Positions 27,028-36,621 of a stretch of DNA of 64,000 bases are shown here, one piece after another (position 1 is the first letter of the stretch; every line of letters begins with the position of its first letter). Source of the stretch: Planctomycetales bacterium (lineage in GTDB: Bacteria; 4484-113). The position numbers and the translations under genes were made by a program. The stretch spans positions 1 to 64,000 of the forward strand of contig JAUWGS010000008.1 of the NCBI GenBank assembly GCA_030606285.1, read 5' to 3'. The notes below the pieces were generated by a model. That model worked only from the letters and a program-made list of their open reading frames with translations, searched no databases and was not told the origin of the DNA.

Positions 27028-28140
27028 TTAGGAGAGATACTCGCGCTTGACGCGCCGGCCGAGCTTACAGATTATGTCGTAGTTGATGGAGCCACAGAAG
27101 GTGGCGAATTCGCTGAGCGTAATCTCCTCGTTCCCCTGGGCTCCGATGAGCACGACTTCCTCGCCGACCTGTACCTCCTGTTCGTCTTCGGCGTTAATCA
27201 TCAAATAGTCCATGTTCACGACGCCGGCCACTTCGCGGCGCTTGCCTCGGAAGAGCAAATGCCCGCCGGGGAAGAACTGGTAGGGGATGCCGTCCGCGTA
27301 GCCGACGGGAATGGTAACGATGCACGCATCCTGAGGTGTTCTGTACTGGTGCCCGTACGACACGCCGGAGTTCGCGGGAAGCCTCCGTACGTCCACCACC
27401 TGGGTGCTGAAGCGGATGACCGGCTTCACGTCCAGTTTCGGGCCCTGATGCTCCGGCGGGTGGTAGCCGATGGCGAGGATGCCGATGCGCGTCATATCCA
27501 TCCGGCTTTCGGGGAACGCCAGCGCCCCTGTCGAGCTGGCGATGTGCTTTATTGCCCGGACGCCAAGTCGGGACTCGATTTCTTCCGCACATTCACGAAA
27601 GATCCGCGTCTGCTCCGGAATGAGGGGATCGTCCGGCCTGGAAGTACCGGCGAAGTGGGAGTAGATACCCTCAACCGCCACGTGCGGATTCTCCGCAATA
27701 CGGTCGAGCAGTTCAGGGAGGATCTCCGGCGTCGTGCCCACGCGGCGCATACCCGTGTCGAGCTTGATGTGCACTCTGGCGACGGTTCCCAGCTCGGCGG
27801 CTGCATCTTCCAGCTTGGGGATGTTCTCGGGCCGGTATACGCCCAGGCTCAGGAAGTGACGCAGCGCCAGCTTGTAGTGCTCCGGCGGAGTGTAGCCCAT
27901 CACCAGGATGTTGCCCATGTAGCCCGCCTGCCTGAGCTCCAGCGCTTCGTCAACCACCGCCACGCCTACCATCACGTCCGGGAGCTGGGAGATGGCCGGC
28001 AGCAGCCCAACTGCACCCAGGCCGTAGGCATTGGCCTTTATGACCAGGAGGAGTCTGCCGCCAAACGTATCCTGGATTAGCTCGACATTGCGGCGGTATT
28101 CGTTGAGGTCAATCGTTATCTTGGTGTACGAGTGCTGCAT
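27028..28140 (-). CDS. alr: Alanine racemase
   Basis: LLLVIKANAYGLGAVGLL PLP-lysine motif; HIKLDTGMRRVG; NSGVSYGHQYRT; VNMDYLMIN. Confidence 0.95.
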   Translation of the reverse strand: MQHSYTKITIDLNEYRRNVELIQDTFGGRLLLVIKANAYGLGAVGLLPAISQLPDVMVGVAVVDEALELRQAGYMGNILVMGYTPPEHYKLALRHFLSLGVYRPENIPKLEDAAAELGTVARVHIKLDTGMRRVGTTPEILPELLDRIAENPHVAVEGIYSHFAGTSRPDDPLIPEQTRIFRECAEEIESRLGVRAIKHIASSTGALAFPESRMDMTRIGILAIGYHPPEHQGPKLDVKPVIRFSTQVVDVRRLPANSGVSYGHQYRTPQDACIVTIPVGYADGIPYQFFPGGHLLFRGKRREVAGVVNMDYLMINAEDEQEVQVGEEVVLIGAQGNEEITLSEFATFCGSINYDIICKLGRRVKREYLS

Positions 28141-28151
28141 TCTCGATTACC

Positions 28152-29432
28152 CTACGCGAAGCGTCGGATAAGCCCGAATCGCCGCATAATCCTATCATAC
28201 GCCCTGATTGCGTCACCCGACATTCTGCGGGTCTCGCTCTGCCCGGCGAGTTCACGCGCGAGCTGCGCAGCCCTGGGTTCAGAATAGCCGACCTGCCGGA
28301 GCAAGGCCACTAGCTCTTCCGGATCAGCGCTGACGTCAATCCCCAGCACTGACTGAATCGCGAGTTTCTGTGCGCTTTGCAGGTGCCCGGCCTGCCGCCA
28401 CAGTTCCGCCTGCGCGCGAACGCGCTCAAGGGTCGAAGGAAACTCAATCACCGGCTGTTCAATGTCGTGTCCCAGCGGGAACATCTTGGGCAGCAGAAGA
28501 ATGATTACTCCCAGAAGTGCCAGCAGGACGAGCTGCCCCGTCCGCGTCTGGAATAGCAGAGCTGTGGTGCTGACAGCGGGTTGCGCGTATCCATGAATAG
28601 CCTCAAAGAACGCCAGACCGCCTGCTTCGTGGTGTGACAGCAAATTGAAGACGAACACAGCGTTGTCCGCCCGGCCGATATCGCGGTTGGTGAAGAGCTC
28701 GCTGACATTTGCTGCAACCCAGGTGCCGCGACCTGAGCGCCCTATAAAGAGGAACGGCCGGTCGGTTTCCTTGAAGAAGTAGACTTCCTGCGCTGTGGCG
28801 AACGCTCTTTCGTCCTCCGACAGCGGGACTATCGCCTGCAGGGGATGGAATCCCCCGGCCTGAAGCTCAGTGACGCCAGCGAAGTATTTCTCTGGCAATC
28901 CGCTCGTGTGAAGGTGGATGAAGCCGGCTGCGTCAACTTCCCAGGGGATCTCGTAGCGCGCCACCTCGGGTCCCAGCTCAGCGGCTTTCTCTTCCGGACT
29001 GTGAACGCCGGGTGGTGCTTGCGCCGGTGCGTCTTCTGTGTCTTCCGGTTGCTCCGCTGCGCTCTTCGCCTGGAAGTCCTTGTTCTCCATCGGCGGCAGG
29101 TAGACGATAGTGTTGCCGCGCTCCTCGGTGAGTTTCCACAATTCGTCGGAATCGACCCAGTTGTAGGTAACGGAACCTGCGAAGTCATCTCCCACGACCA
29201 GCGTGACATCGGGCGGCAGCACGTCGAGCGGTAGCCCGTAGAAGTCGGCCTTCACACCGTTGTTTCTCAGCAGCAGGTAAAGCGCGTTCATCCCCAGCGG
29301 TGTCTTAGCAGTGGCGGACAGAGGATTCTCCGGTGCATGCCTTCCGGGCCGCCACACGGATACGAGCAGGATGGCCAGCACAGCAACTGCGCCAAGCGCA
29401 ATGAGAGCCGTATTCAGACGCCTATTTCTCAT
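28152..29432 (-). CDS. DUF4350-like membrane protein
   Basis: N-terminal TM, TPLGMNALYLLLRNNGVKADFY, central GRGTWVAANVSELFTNRDIGRADNAVFVFNLL, second TM. Confidence 0.65.
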   Translation of the reverse strand: MRNRRLNTALIALGAVAVLAILLVSVWRPGRHAPENPLSATAKTPLGMNALYLLLRNNGVKADFYGLPLDVLPPDVTLVVGDDFAGSVTYNWVDSDELWKLTEERGNTIVYLPPMENKDFQAKSAAEQPEDTEDAPAQAPPGVHSPEEKAAELGPEVARYEIPWEVDAAGFIHLHTSGLPEKYFAGVTELQAGGFHPLQAIVPLSEDERAFATAQEVYFFKETDRPFLFIGRSGRGTWVAANVSELFTNRDIGRADNAVFVFNLLSHHEAGGLAFFEAIHGYAQPAVSTTALLFQTRTGQLVLLALLGVIILLLPKMFPLGHDIEQPVIEFPSTLERVRAQAELWRQAGHLQSAQKLAIQSVLGIDVSADPEELVALLRQVGYSEPRAAQLARELAGQSETRRMSGDAIRAYDRIMRRFGLIRRFA

Positions 29433-30210
29433 CGGGCTCTTCCTCGTTGAGCCGTCTCAACACGAGCGCATAGTTCCGGGCGTTCTCGTAGTCGGCGCGG
29501 TTCACCACCGCGCCGCCGTAGAAGCTGGAGTCGAAGTAGCGCTTGAGCCCGGTGAATTCGCTTACGGGCGCGCCCTCCATTGCCATCAGTTTCGCCCGCA
29601 GCATAACCGCAGGCGTCGTGGTCGCAGCCTGCCCGAACAGGGAAAGCACGGCGGCTTTGAACAGCAGCCGCACAGCCTCAGGGAAATCGCCCCGCGCACC
29701 GGCGGTTGCGGCCCGCTCAAAAAGCATTGCCGGTGTGAGTTCGTCCCGGTCCCGCCGCCCGGCAGGGGCGCCGCGCCGTTCGAAGAAGCTCTCGCTTACC
29801 ACGCGCCAGATCAGTATCAGCATTACCGCTGCGGCGACGGCAAGCAGGACGAACATCAGCCACGGCGCATTTTCGCCGACTCGCTGGCCCGTGTCATAGA
29901 TTCGGTTCCACATGTTGTCCCAGGCGCGTCTCAGCCATTGCAGCCAGCGGGGCACGGGCCGTGGCTCGCCCTGGCCCGCGAACTTAAACTCCGGGCGGTT
30001 CAGGATGGTTCTGATTTCGGTGCGAAGCTGTGCGGCGCGTGAAGCGTGCTGATCGCCGGATAAGATATCGGCTTCCACTTCTGATGTGGCTTGTGTAGCG
30101 GTTTCAGTTGTGGCAGGTTCCTGGGGAGACGCCGCTGCGGGCAGCAGCACTAGCGCCAGGGAAGCGGCGAACGTCAATACAAACAGATAGCGTACATGCA
30201 TCGCCATCAA
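29422..30210 (-). CDS. DUF4129-like membrane protein
   Basis: Signal peptide, one central TM, C-terminal RGDFPEAVRLLFKAAVLSLFGQA...LKRYFDSSFYGG; adjacent to the DUF4350-like gene. Confidence 0.7.
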   Translation of the reverse strand: MMAMHVRYLFVLTFAASLALVLLPAAASPQEPATTETATQATSEVEADILSGDQHASRAAQLRTEIRTILNRPEFKFAGQGEPRPVPRWLQWLRRAWDNMWNRIYDTGQRVGENAPWLMFVLLAVAAAVMLILIWRVVSESFFERRGAPAGRRDRDELTPAMLFERAATAGARGDFPEAVRLLFKAAVLSLFGQAATTTPAVMLRAKLMAMEGAPVSEFTGLKRYFDSSFYGGAVVNRADYENARNYALVLRRLNEEEPDEK

Positions 30211-32336
30211 TAATACCGCGGCGAGAAGACCAGGTCGAGCCGCTTACCCTTGCCACGACGCCGAAGATCCGCAAACGCTCTGGCAGAGAAGCGCTTGAGC
30301 AGCACGGAGCCGCGCAGCATATAGCCCGTTTCCTTTCCGCGCTTTAGCACGCGGCTGGAATCCCAGTTCAGCACACCGCTGGCAAACTCAAGCTGGCCTT
30401 TCATCTCCTCAGCGAAGTCGCCAATTGCTTTCTGCCGGCTGCCATAGAGCGTGAAGTTGACCTGCACGTTAAACGGCGGGAGGTGATACTGCCTGCGCAG
30501 CGCGTCAAGCTCCGCACGGGCCTGCCCTCCTCGCGCTCCCAGGAGAGCCCTGACCGCCTCAGCAAGCGCCCGGGGTGCGAGCACAATCGTACGCTCAATC
30601 CGGCCTTCGTAGAGGTGTGCCAGCCGCGACAGTTCGGCAACGACCGCAAGTTCGGGCGTGTCACCGTCGCCCTTCGGCCAGATGTCCTGAGCCACATAGA
30701 TCAGCGCTAGTGGATGGTAGAAGTGAAGCGGTGTGAGAAGAGCGCTCGTCCCGATGAGGACATCTGTTCGTGAAAGGTTGGGCACGCGGATGCTCCCCCT
30801 GCGCTTGCGGGTGAGAAAACCCACGCGTGGAGCCGGACGCTTTCCCAGCTTGCGAAGCTGCTTGCGGACGCGGCGCGCAAGCCCTTCGACGCCGATTATC
30901 GTGACGCCGAGCTGCCGGGAACCGCAGGCCGGGCATTCCGCGGCCGACTCGATGTGCCCGCAGCGCGAGCACTCAAGCTCTCTGGACTCCGGAAGGTATG
31001 CCAGTGCCCGCCCGCACTGGGGGCACACCACGCGCTCGTGGCACCATTCGCAGAAGACCTCGTGGCCCGTGCCGACGGCGTTGTTGTAGACCAGAGCCTG
31101 GTTTTTACCGTGCGCGACGCCGGCAATGGCATCAACCATCTGATCGATGCGGGCGCCGGGTGTGCCGTCCAACGGTATGACTTCCGCGTTCACTGTCATG
31201 CCGTCCAGGTCAAGCGGCAGCGGCGTGAGCGGCACAAGCGTAAGCGACGTGCCCGAGAGCGCACACATCAGCAGGCAGTCTATGAGCGAGTCGTAGCGGG
31301 GGAACTGCTGAGAGCTGTATACGTCCGCCGTGGGGTCCAGGATAGTCACACGAGCGAATGGCGCGTGCAGCAAGAGGAAATGAGAAGCACGCTTGCCGAC
31401 TACCAGCACCGGCTCGGACGATGCAAGCCTTGCCGCCAGCGCGCGCACATCCGCCGCCTTCGCGTCCGGGTCGAAAACGCATACGTGCTTGCGCAACCGC
31501 GCCGGAGTAGCGGCGAGGAGCCTGTCTATATGCCACTGGGTTGGCAGCAGAAGCAGCTCGTGGCCGGTGATACTGCCGAGCGCGCTTCTGACATTCGAGG
31601 GTGATAGCAGCTCGCGCCAGGGAATGTGCCGTACCGCCAGGGGCACTTCCAGCCCGGCATTGCGGCGGCCAAGTTCCTTCAGCGCCTGCGCCGCCTGCTG
31701 GCTCAGCGCGAAATCAGGGTCGAGCCTTACGCTGAATTCACCTGCGGCAAAAAGCGGCTGCTGCCGTGGAGCCGGAAGCTCCGGCGTCTGCTGCGCCGGT
31801 TCCAGGCCGACTGTGCCGGTGACAGTAAGCGCGCCGAGTTCGATCAGCGCCAGCAGATCGGTGAAACCTACGCTGCGTTGTATCTTTTTCGCCAGCGAGG
31901 GGCTGAATCGTGTGCGCTCACGGCGAAGAAAAATCCGTATTGTCTCGAGCTCGTTGGCAAGCTCGCGTGGAGGTTCAACCGGGCCCCGTGAGATGAAGAG
32001 CGAAACGCGCCTGGAGACCTGTCCCCACACCGCGTGTGCGAGAACTTCGGCGGGTGAGCACAGCCAGATGCGTGCCAGAACGAGCAGGTGGCGCCCGAAG
32101 TTCGCGCCGACGGGCCCCGACCGCGGTGCGCGCGCCATTCCAAGAAGCGGCTTTAGCGTCGGATCGTCACTTGAAGGATGGGTCTTCAGCTCGGAGATTA
32201 CACCCACGTCCAGGCTTTTGCGGAACGGGACCACAACCAGGTCTCCTACGTGAAAGCGCGAGCCTTCAGGCACGCGGTAGGTAAACGACTGGAAGGCGGG
32301 GCTGTGGGTCAGCAGAAAGACTTCGGCCGCCTTCAT
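30207..32336 (-). CDS. priA: PriA-like primosomal protein N' lacking recognisable helicase motifs
   Basis: N-terminal FTYRVPEGSRFHVGDLVVVPFRKS; zinc-binding C-x2-C cluster CEWCHERVVCPQCG...CSRCG...CPACG; no GxxGxGKT and no DEEH. Confidence 0.85.
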   Translation of the reverse strand: MKAAEVFLLTHSPAFQSFTYRVPEGSRFHVGDLVVVPFRKSLDVGVISELKTHPSSDDPTLKPLLGMARAPRSGPVGANFGRHLLVLARIWLCSPAEVLAHAVWGQVSRRVSLFISRGPVEPPRELANELETIRIFLRRERTRFSPSLAKKIQRSVGFTDLLALIELGALTVTGTVGLEPAQQTPELPAPRQQPLFAAGEFSVRLDPDFALSQQAAQALKELGRRNAGLEVPLAVRHIPWRELLSPSNVRSALGSITGHELLLLPTQWHIDRLLAATPARLRKHVCVFDPDAKAADVRALAARLASSEPVLVVGKRASHFLLLHAPFARVTILDPTADVYSSQQFPRYDSLIDCLLMCALSGTSLTLVPLTPLPLDLDGMTVNAEVIPLDGTPGARIDQMVDAIAGVAHGKNQALVYNNAVGTGHEVFCEWCHERVVCPQCGRALAYLPESRELECSRCGHIESAAECPACGSRQLGVTIIGVEGLARRVRKQLRKLGKRPAPRVGFLTRKRRGSIRVPNLSRTDVLIGTSALLTPLHFYHPLALIYVAQDIWPKGDGDTPELAVVAELSRLAHLYEGRIERTIVLAPRALAEAVRALLGARGGQARAELDALRRQYHLPPFNVQVNFTLYGSRQKAIGDFAEEMKGQLEFASGVLNWDSSRVLKRGKETGYMLRGSVLLKRFSARAFADLRRRGKGKRLDLVFSPRYY

Positions 32337-32375
32337 TGTCCCCTCCGTCTATGGACGCGCTCGCGGGAGCGCGCG

Positions 32376-33290
32376 TTAGTCCTGTGTTTCCTCTCCGACC
32401 TTGAATAGTTTCGCCTTTATCTCAAACCGCGGCAGCTCGCGGGTGTACAGGTCTTCCAGGTACTCGTCCACGTAGCGTTGTACCTCCTGGTTCCTGAGCA
32501 GCAGCTTGATGTCCTCTTTCACGTCCTCAAAGGGGAAACTCTCCTTGGGCTTTTTATTGTGAATGTACAGGACGTGGAAGAGAGTGCCTTTGACTACCTG
32601 CGAGTGCTGGCCGGTCTCAAGGGCGAAAGCCGCATCTTCAATGGGCGGGGGCAAGCCCTGCCCGCGCTCCATCATCCCCACGTAACCGGCGCGGCTGCGC
32701 AGCTCGGAATCCACGTTATAGATGCTCGCGAGATCGTTGAAATCCTCGCCGCTCTCGATCTTCGCGATAACCTCGTTTGCGGTTTCAAGCGTGTCCACGG
32801 AGATGATGGACATCCACACCCGTTCCTCGGGCTGGAACATCCCGATGTTCTGCAGGTAGAACCTGTTAGCATCGTCGTCGGAGACGCTGATGTTCTTCTC
32901 CGCAACAAACTTGGCCTCCAGATGCTCGCGGAACTTGTCGTTTATGACTGTGTACTCGACAAATCTGTTCAGCGCGGCGGGGGAGTACAACTCCGCGAAG
33001 CCGTCGTATATCTCCTGGGACATATTCTCGCTGATGAACTGGGCTTTTTCCGCGGCTGTCGGCGTGAGGCCGAGCTTCCTGGCTTCTTCATAGACTATAG
33101 CCTGCTCCAGGAACGTGACCAGCCCGCCCGCGCCGAGCTGGCGCAGGAAGAATATGCTGAAGTCCTCCAGGGAGTAGTTGTTGCCGTCATGGCTCGCCAG
33201 CACCGTGTTTCCGGCGGCAAAGGCGGGTACTGCAAGGAACGCAACCAGCAGGACAGTCGCGATCAGTGATTTCTTCACGCCGTAAGTCAT
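32376..33290 (-). CDS. PpiC/SurA-type peptidyl-prolyl cis-trans isomerase
   Basis: Signal peptide; EERVWMSIISVDTLETANEVIAKIESGEDFNDLASIYNVDSELRSRAGYVGMMERGQGLPPPIEDAAFALETGQHSQVV. Confidence 0.85.
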   Translation of the reverse strand: MTYGVKKSLIATVLLVAFLAVPAFAAGNTVLASHDGNNYSLEDFSIFFLRQLGAGGLVTFLEQAIVYEEARKLGLTPTAAEKAQFISENMSQEIYDGFAELYSPAALNRFVEYTVINDKFREHLEAKFVAEKNISVSDDDANRFYLQNIGMFQPEERVWMSIISVDTLETANEVIAKIESGEDFNDLASIYNVDSELRSRAGYVGMMERGQGLPPPIEDAAFALETGQHSQVVKGTLFHVLYIHNKKPKESFPFEDVKEDIKLLLRNQEVQRYVDEYLEDLYTRELPRFEIKAKLFKVGEETQD

Positions 33291-34564
33291 CGTTGCCTCT
33301 CCTTATTGTCCAACAGGATAGCAGTTAGATGGGCGATTTCGCCCGCAAGTTCAGTTTTAGCGCGAAGCTCAAGCGGTAGATGCTCGCCTTCGCCCGTGAG
33401 AACGGCCGCGCGGATGGACACGTCACCGTAGGGGGCTTCTTCCGCGCGATAGTCCACGGCGATGATAGCGTCAAGGCCCTTGTCACGGAGCTTCGCCCGG
33501 GCACGCGCCAGCGCGTCCTCGGTCTCCAGGGAGACTCCTATCTTGACTAAGTCGTGCCGCTCCCGAAGACTCCACAGGATGTCTTCCGTCCGTTGGAGCT
33601 TCAGATTCAGCGTCTCGTGTTCGTCCTTTTTTATCTTATGCGTCGCAGGCGCAGGAGCGAAATCGGCGACTGCTGCAAGCATCAGCAGCGCATCGCAGCT
33701 CTCGACCTTCTTTTCAACCGCCGACTTCATTTCGGCTGCGGTTTTCACATGTGCGACATCCGCCGGGGCTTCTTCCTGCAGTTCGGGATTGACGCCGGTT
33801 CCGCAGACAAGGTCTACGTGCGCGCCTTGCGCTGCAAGCGCGGACGCGCACTTGAGCGCCAGGAAGCCGGTCGAGGCGTTGGAGATGAAGCGCACAGGGT
33901 CCAGCGGCTCACGGGTGCCACCGGCGGTGACGACAACGCGCTTTCCGCTCAGTCGTCCCTCGCGTTCCTGAATGGCCGTGAGCACGGACGACACGATGCG
34001 ACCGATGGAGGCGAGGCGTCCGGGGCCGGTTTCGCCGCAGGCGAGCCAGCCCTCTTCCGGCTCAATCTCAGTGTATCCGAGCTGCGACAGCGTTTGGAGA
34101 TTTTCCTGTGTCACCGGGTTCTCGTACATCCGGTGGTTCATCGCCGGTGCGACAAGCGCCGGGCCCTGCCACGCGACCGCTGTGGATGTCAGTAAATTGT
34201 CGGCGATGCCGTGCGCGATCTTAGCGATGGTGTTGGCGGTAGCGGGCGCGAGGAGAAAGACGTCGGCCTGCTCCGCAAGGTCTATGTGAGCGATGACGTC
34301 CTGGGCGCTGGCTGGCGTGCCGATACCCTGCGGGAACTCGTCCGTCCAGACGGGCCGTTCGGAAAGAGTGGCAAGTGTGAGCGGGCTGATGAAACGGGTG
34401 GCGGTTTCGGTCATCACCACCTGCACGGCCAGCCCGTGCTCGGCAAGGCGGCGAACGATTTCACACGCTTTGTATGCGGCGATGCCGCCGGTGACGCCCA
34501 GGAGAACCGTTTTAGCTCTTGCCGCTTCCAGCTTCTGCCTCTCGGTCCCGCTTTTCCGCGACAC
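33287..34564 (-). CDS. coaBC: CoaBC bifunctional phosphopantothenoylcysteine decarboxylase/synthase (Dfp)
   Basis: KTVLLGVTGGIAAYKACEIVRRL, APAMNHRMYENPVTQ, VVVTAGGTREPLDPVRFISNASTGF. Start set at GTG 34564; the longer ORF to 34750 overlaps rpoZ. Confidence 0.93.
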   Translation of the reverse strand: MSRKSGTERQKLEAARAKTVLLGVTGGIAAYKACEIVRRLAEHGLAVQVVMTETATRFISPLTLATLSERPVWTDEFPQGIGTPASAQDVIAHIDLAEQADVFLLAPATANTIAKIAHGIADNLLTSTAVAWQGPALVAPAMNHRMYENPVTQENLQTLSQLGYTEIEPEEGWLACGETGPGRLASIGRIVSSVLTAIQEREGRLSGKRVVVTAGGTREPLDPVRFISNASTGFLALKCASALAAQGAHVDLVCGTGVNPELQEEAPADVAHVKTAAEMKSAVEKKVESCDALLMLAAVADFAPAPATHKIKKDEHETLNLKLQRTEDILWSLRERHDLVKIGVSLETEDALARARAKLRDKGLDAIIAVDYRAEEAPYGDVSIRAAVLTGEGEHLPLELRAKTELAGEIAHLTAILLDNKERQR

Positions 34565-34979
34565 CCTTCGCGCCTTCTGCCGACTTCTCTTCGCCCTCGC
34601 CCAGGGCGGGTGGGGGCTTCTCGGGCTCGGGCACATATCCGAAGTCCGCATCGGCGCGCGGGGGCGGCGGCAGATCTTCGTCACCGCGATGGAAGCTCTC
34701 CAGGTATTCGAGCAGGTAGATCTTGTTCCGGCCCAGTTCGCCGCGTGCAATCTCGCCGAGCGCCTGTGAAAGCGGCTTGTGGCCGGCCTGCATTGCCTTC
34801 ACGTCGTCGTCCAACTCGCCTTCCAGCGTCGGGCCAAGCCGCTGCTTGGCGATGATTTGCTTGGCCCTGAGTGATGCCAGCAGGACAAGTTCATACTTGC
34901 TGGGTATCTTCGCCAGAAGGTCTTCCAGCAGCGGATCCATCAGCGTGTCTCTCGTGTCTATCTTTGGTCCTTCGTCCAC
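34512..34979 (-). CDS. rpoZ: RNA polymerase omega subunit-like
   Basis: Located between gmk and coaBC; DPLLEDLLAKIPSKYELVLLASLRAKQIIAKQ; acidic/proline-rich C-terminal extension. Confidence 0.8.
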   Translation of the reverse strand: MDEGPKIDTRDTLMDPLLEDLLAKIPSKYELVLLASLRAKQIIAKQRLGPTLEGELDDDVKAMQAGHKPLSQALGEIARGELGRNKIYLLEYLESFHRGDEDLPPPPRADADFGYVPEPEKPPPALGEGEEKSAEGAKGVAEKRDREAEAGSGKS

Positions 34980-34987
34980 GTTTCCTC

Positions 34988-35593
34988 CTATTTCAAGGCA
35001 TCCAACAGCTTTTCGATATGCGGAGCGATGAATTTCGTGCGGTTGTTCAGGCTGAGTATGATGCGGTCAACGAGTCTCACAGATTCATCAAGGTCCTCAT
35101 TGATGAGCGCGAAGTCGAACGTAAGCAACCTCTGCAGCTCCTTCTGCAAGTATGCCTGACGCGAGTTTATGGTCTCTTCGGTCTCCGAACCGCGCTGAGC
35201 AAGGCGCGTTCTCAGATCCTCAATGCTGGGCGGAAGCAGCGCAATCGTGGTGAACTGCGGATACTTCTCCTTCAGGCTGATGGCTCCCCTGGTGTCCAGC
35301 TCGAAGATCACGACCGCGATCTCGTCAATGTCGGATTCGAGCACTTCCTTGGGCGTGCCGTAGTAATCTTGGTACACCTTCTCCCATTCGAGGAAGTGCT
35401 TCTTCTCAATGTGCCGCTCGAACTCCTCGGCGGTGGTGAAATGGTAGTGAACCCCTTCCTCTTCACCCGGTCGCGGCTGGCGGGTCGTCCAGCTAACCGA
35501 GAACCTGAACTCGGGGTGCGCCTGCAGGAGCCGGCGGATGACTGTCGACTTGCCGACGCCAGAGCAACCCCCGATGATCACACCATTTATCAT
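34988..35593 (-). CDS. gmk: Guanylate kinase
   Basis: VIIGGCSGVGKSTVIRRLL, VSWTTRQPRPGEEEGVHYHFTT, FLEWEKVYQDYYGTPKE. Confidence 0.95.
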   Translation of the reverse strand: MINGVIIGGCSGVGKSTVIRRLLQAHPEFRFSVSWTTRQPRPGEEEGVHYHFTTAEEFERHIEKKHFLEWEKVYQDYYGTPKEVLESDIDEIAVVIFELDTRGAISLKEKYPQFTTIALLPPSIEDLRTRLAQRGSETEETINSRQAYLQKELQRLLTFDFALINEDLDESVRLVDRIILSLNNRTKFIAPHIEKLLDALK

Positions 35594-36469
35594 TTACCCA
35601 GCCGGTGCACCTTCCGGTTCTTTTGCCACTTCCGCTTCCGCGACTGAATTCGGAGAGTTAAGCACTAATCCCAGGCGCGTCCTGACTAGCAGCATCGCCT
35701 GTTGAATGAGTTCCTGTTTCACGATATCGGACAATTCCGTGCGGTCGTCCATGACGACTACGCGGCATCCAACCTTGAGCGCAAGCGGCGCTTCGTGGAA
35801 TGTGGCGAAAACCGTGTTCGGGCCTTCAATGGGCGCATCTTCGCTGCCGACAATGATGAACTGCGAGCCGACAGGGAACGGGCTTGCGGGAAGCGGCATC
35901 TCGCTGTCGATTAGCAGCGTGTCTTTGCGCTGCATCGCGTCGAAGCGCTCCCTCACCACTGCTCCCCGGTCGCTGACCGTCGCGCTCTCCTCCAGGAAGA
36001 AGGCATACAGGAGTTCCAGGCCCTGGCTGGCTGAAAGCGTGCGGGTCGTGTGGCCGAGTAAGTACCACCAGAGCGCGTCAAGGCAGCTCACCAGCGGGGG
36101 AAAGTCCAGCTTCTCCAGGTAGCGGCTGTGGAAGTCCACGCGTTCCCACGCTTTGGGGTACACCGCCCTGCCCGCGTCGCGCACCAGCTTGCGGTAGAGC
36201 TTCGCTAAAGCCCCCTCCTGCGGGAGAATGGTGTATCGGGCAAGCTGGTTCTCGGCGGAGCGGATGATCTCAATGCTATCCGCAACCGCCATGTCGGAGC
36301 CGTGCCCTGTGCGAACGACCGGATACGGCGGATAATACAGATTGTCGGGCAGCGATGACTTGGCAGCCAGCAGGACGCGGTGCATGAAACCTTCCAGGTT
36401 CACGCCGATCCAGTCGATGCGCAGCCGTGGCAGCAGGATGCCGATACTCGTGTTATAGGCCCTCATCAC
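35594..36469 (-). CDS. Hypothetical protein at the head of the gmk operon
   Basis: 291-aa ORF abutting gmk (TAA/ATG adjacent); -10 TATAAT just upstream; no family recognised. Confidence 0.7.
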   Translation of the reverse strand: MMRAYNTSIGILLPRLRIDWIGVNLEGFMHRVLLAAKSSLPDNLYYPPYPVVRTGHGSDMAVADSIEIIRSAENQLARYTILPQEGALAKLYRKLVRDAGRAVYPKAWERVDFHSRYLEKLDFPPLVSCLDALWWYLLGHTTRTLSASQGLELLYAFFLEESATVSDRGAVVRERFDAMQRKDTLLIDSEMPLPASPFPVGSQFIIVGSEDAPIEGPNTVFATFHEAPLALKVGCRVVVMDDRTELSDIVKQELIQQAMLLVRTRLGLVLNSPNSVAEAEVAKEPEGAPAG

Positions 36470-36621
36470 GCGAACAATTATTATAGGCCAGCCCCCGATG
36501 CAAGTAAAGGACTGTAGAGGTTCATGGATAGTGTCAGGGGGGAGTCTCGTGTGGGATTGTGCAGAGGATGGCAGCAGATTACCCCCTTACTTCCACAAAG
36601 GAGTATACTCGATTGGTTGAC

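Noticed and set aside
34564-34750. Longer coaBC ORF to 34750 (MHAANWAGTRST...)
   Set aside because: The extra residues overlap rpoZ out of frame and look non-coding; CoaBC homology begins near the rpoZ stop.
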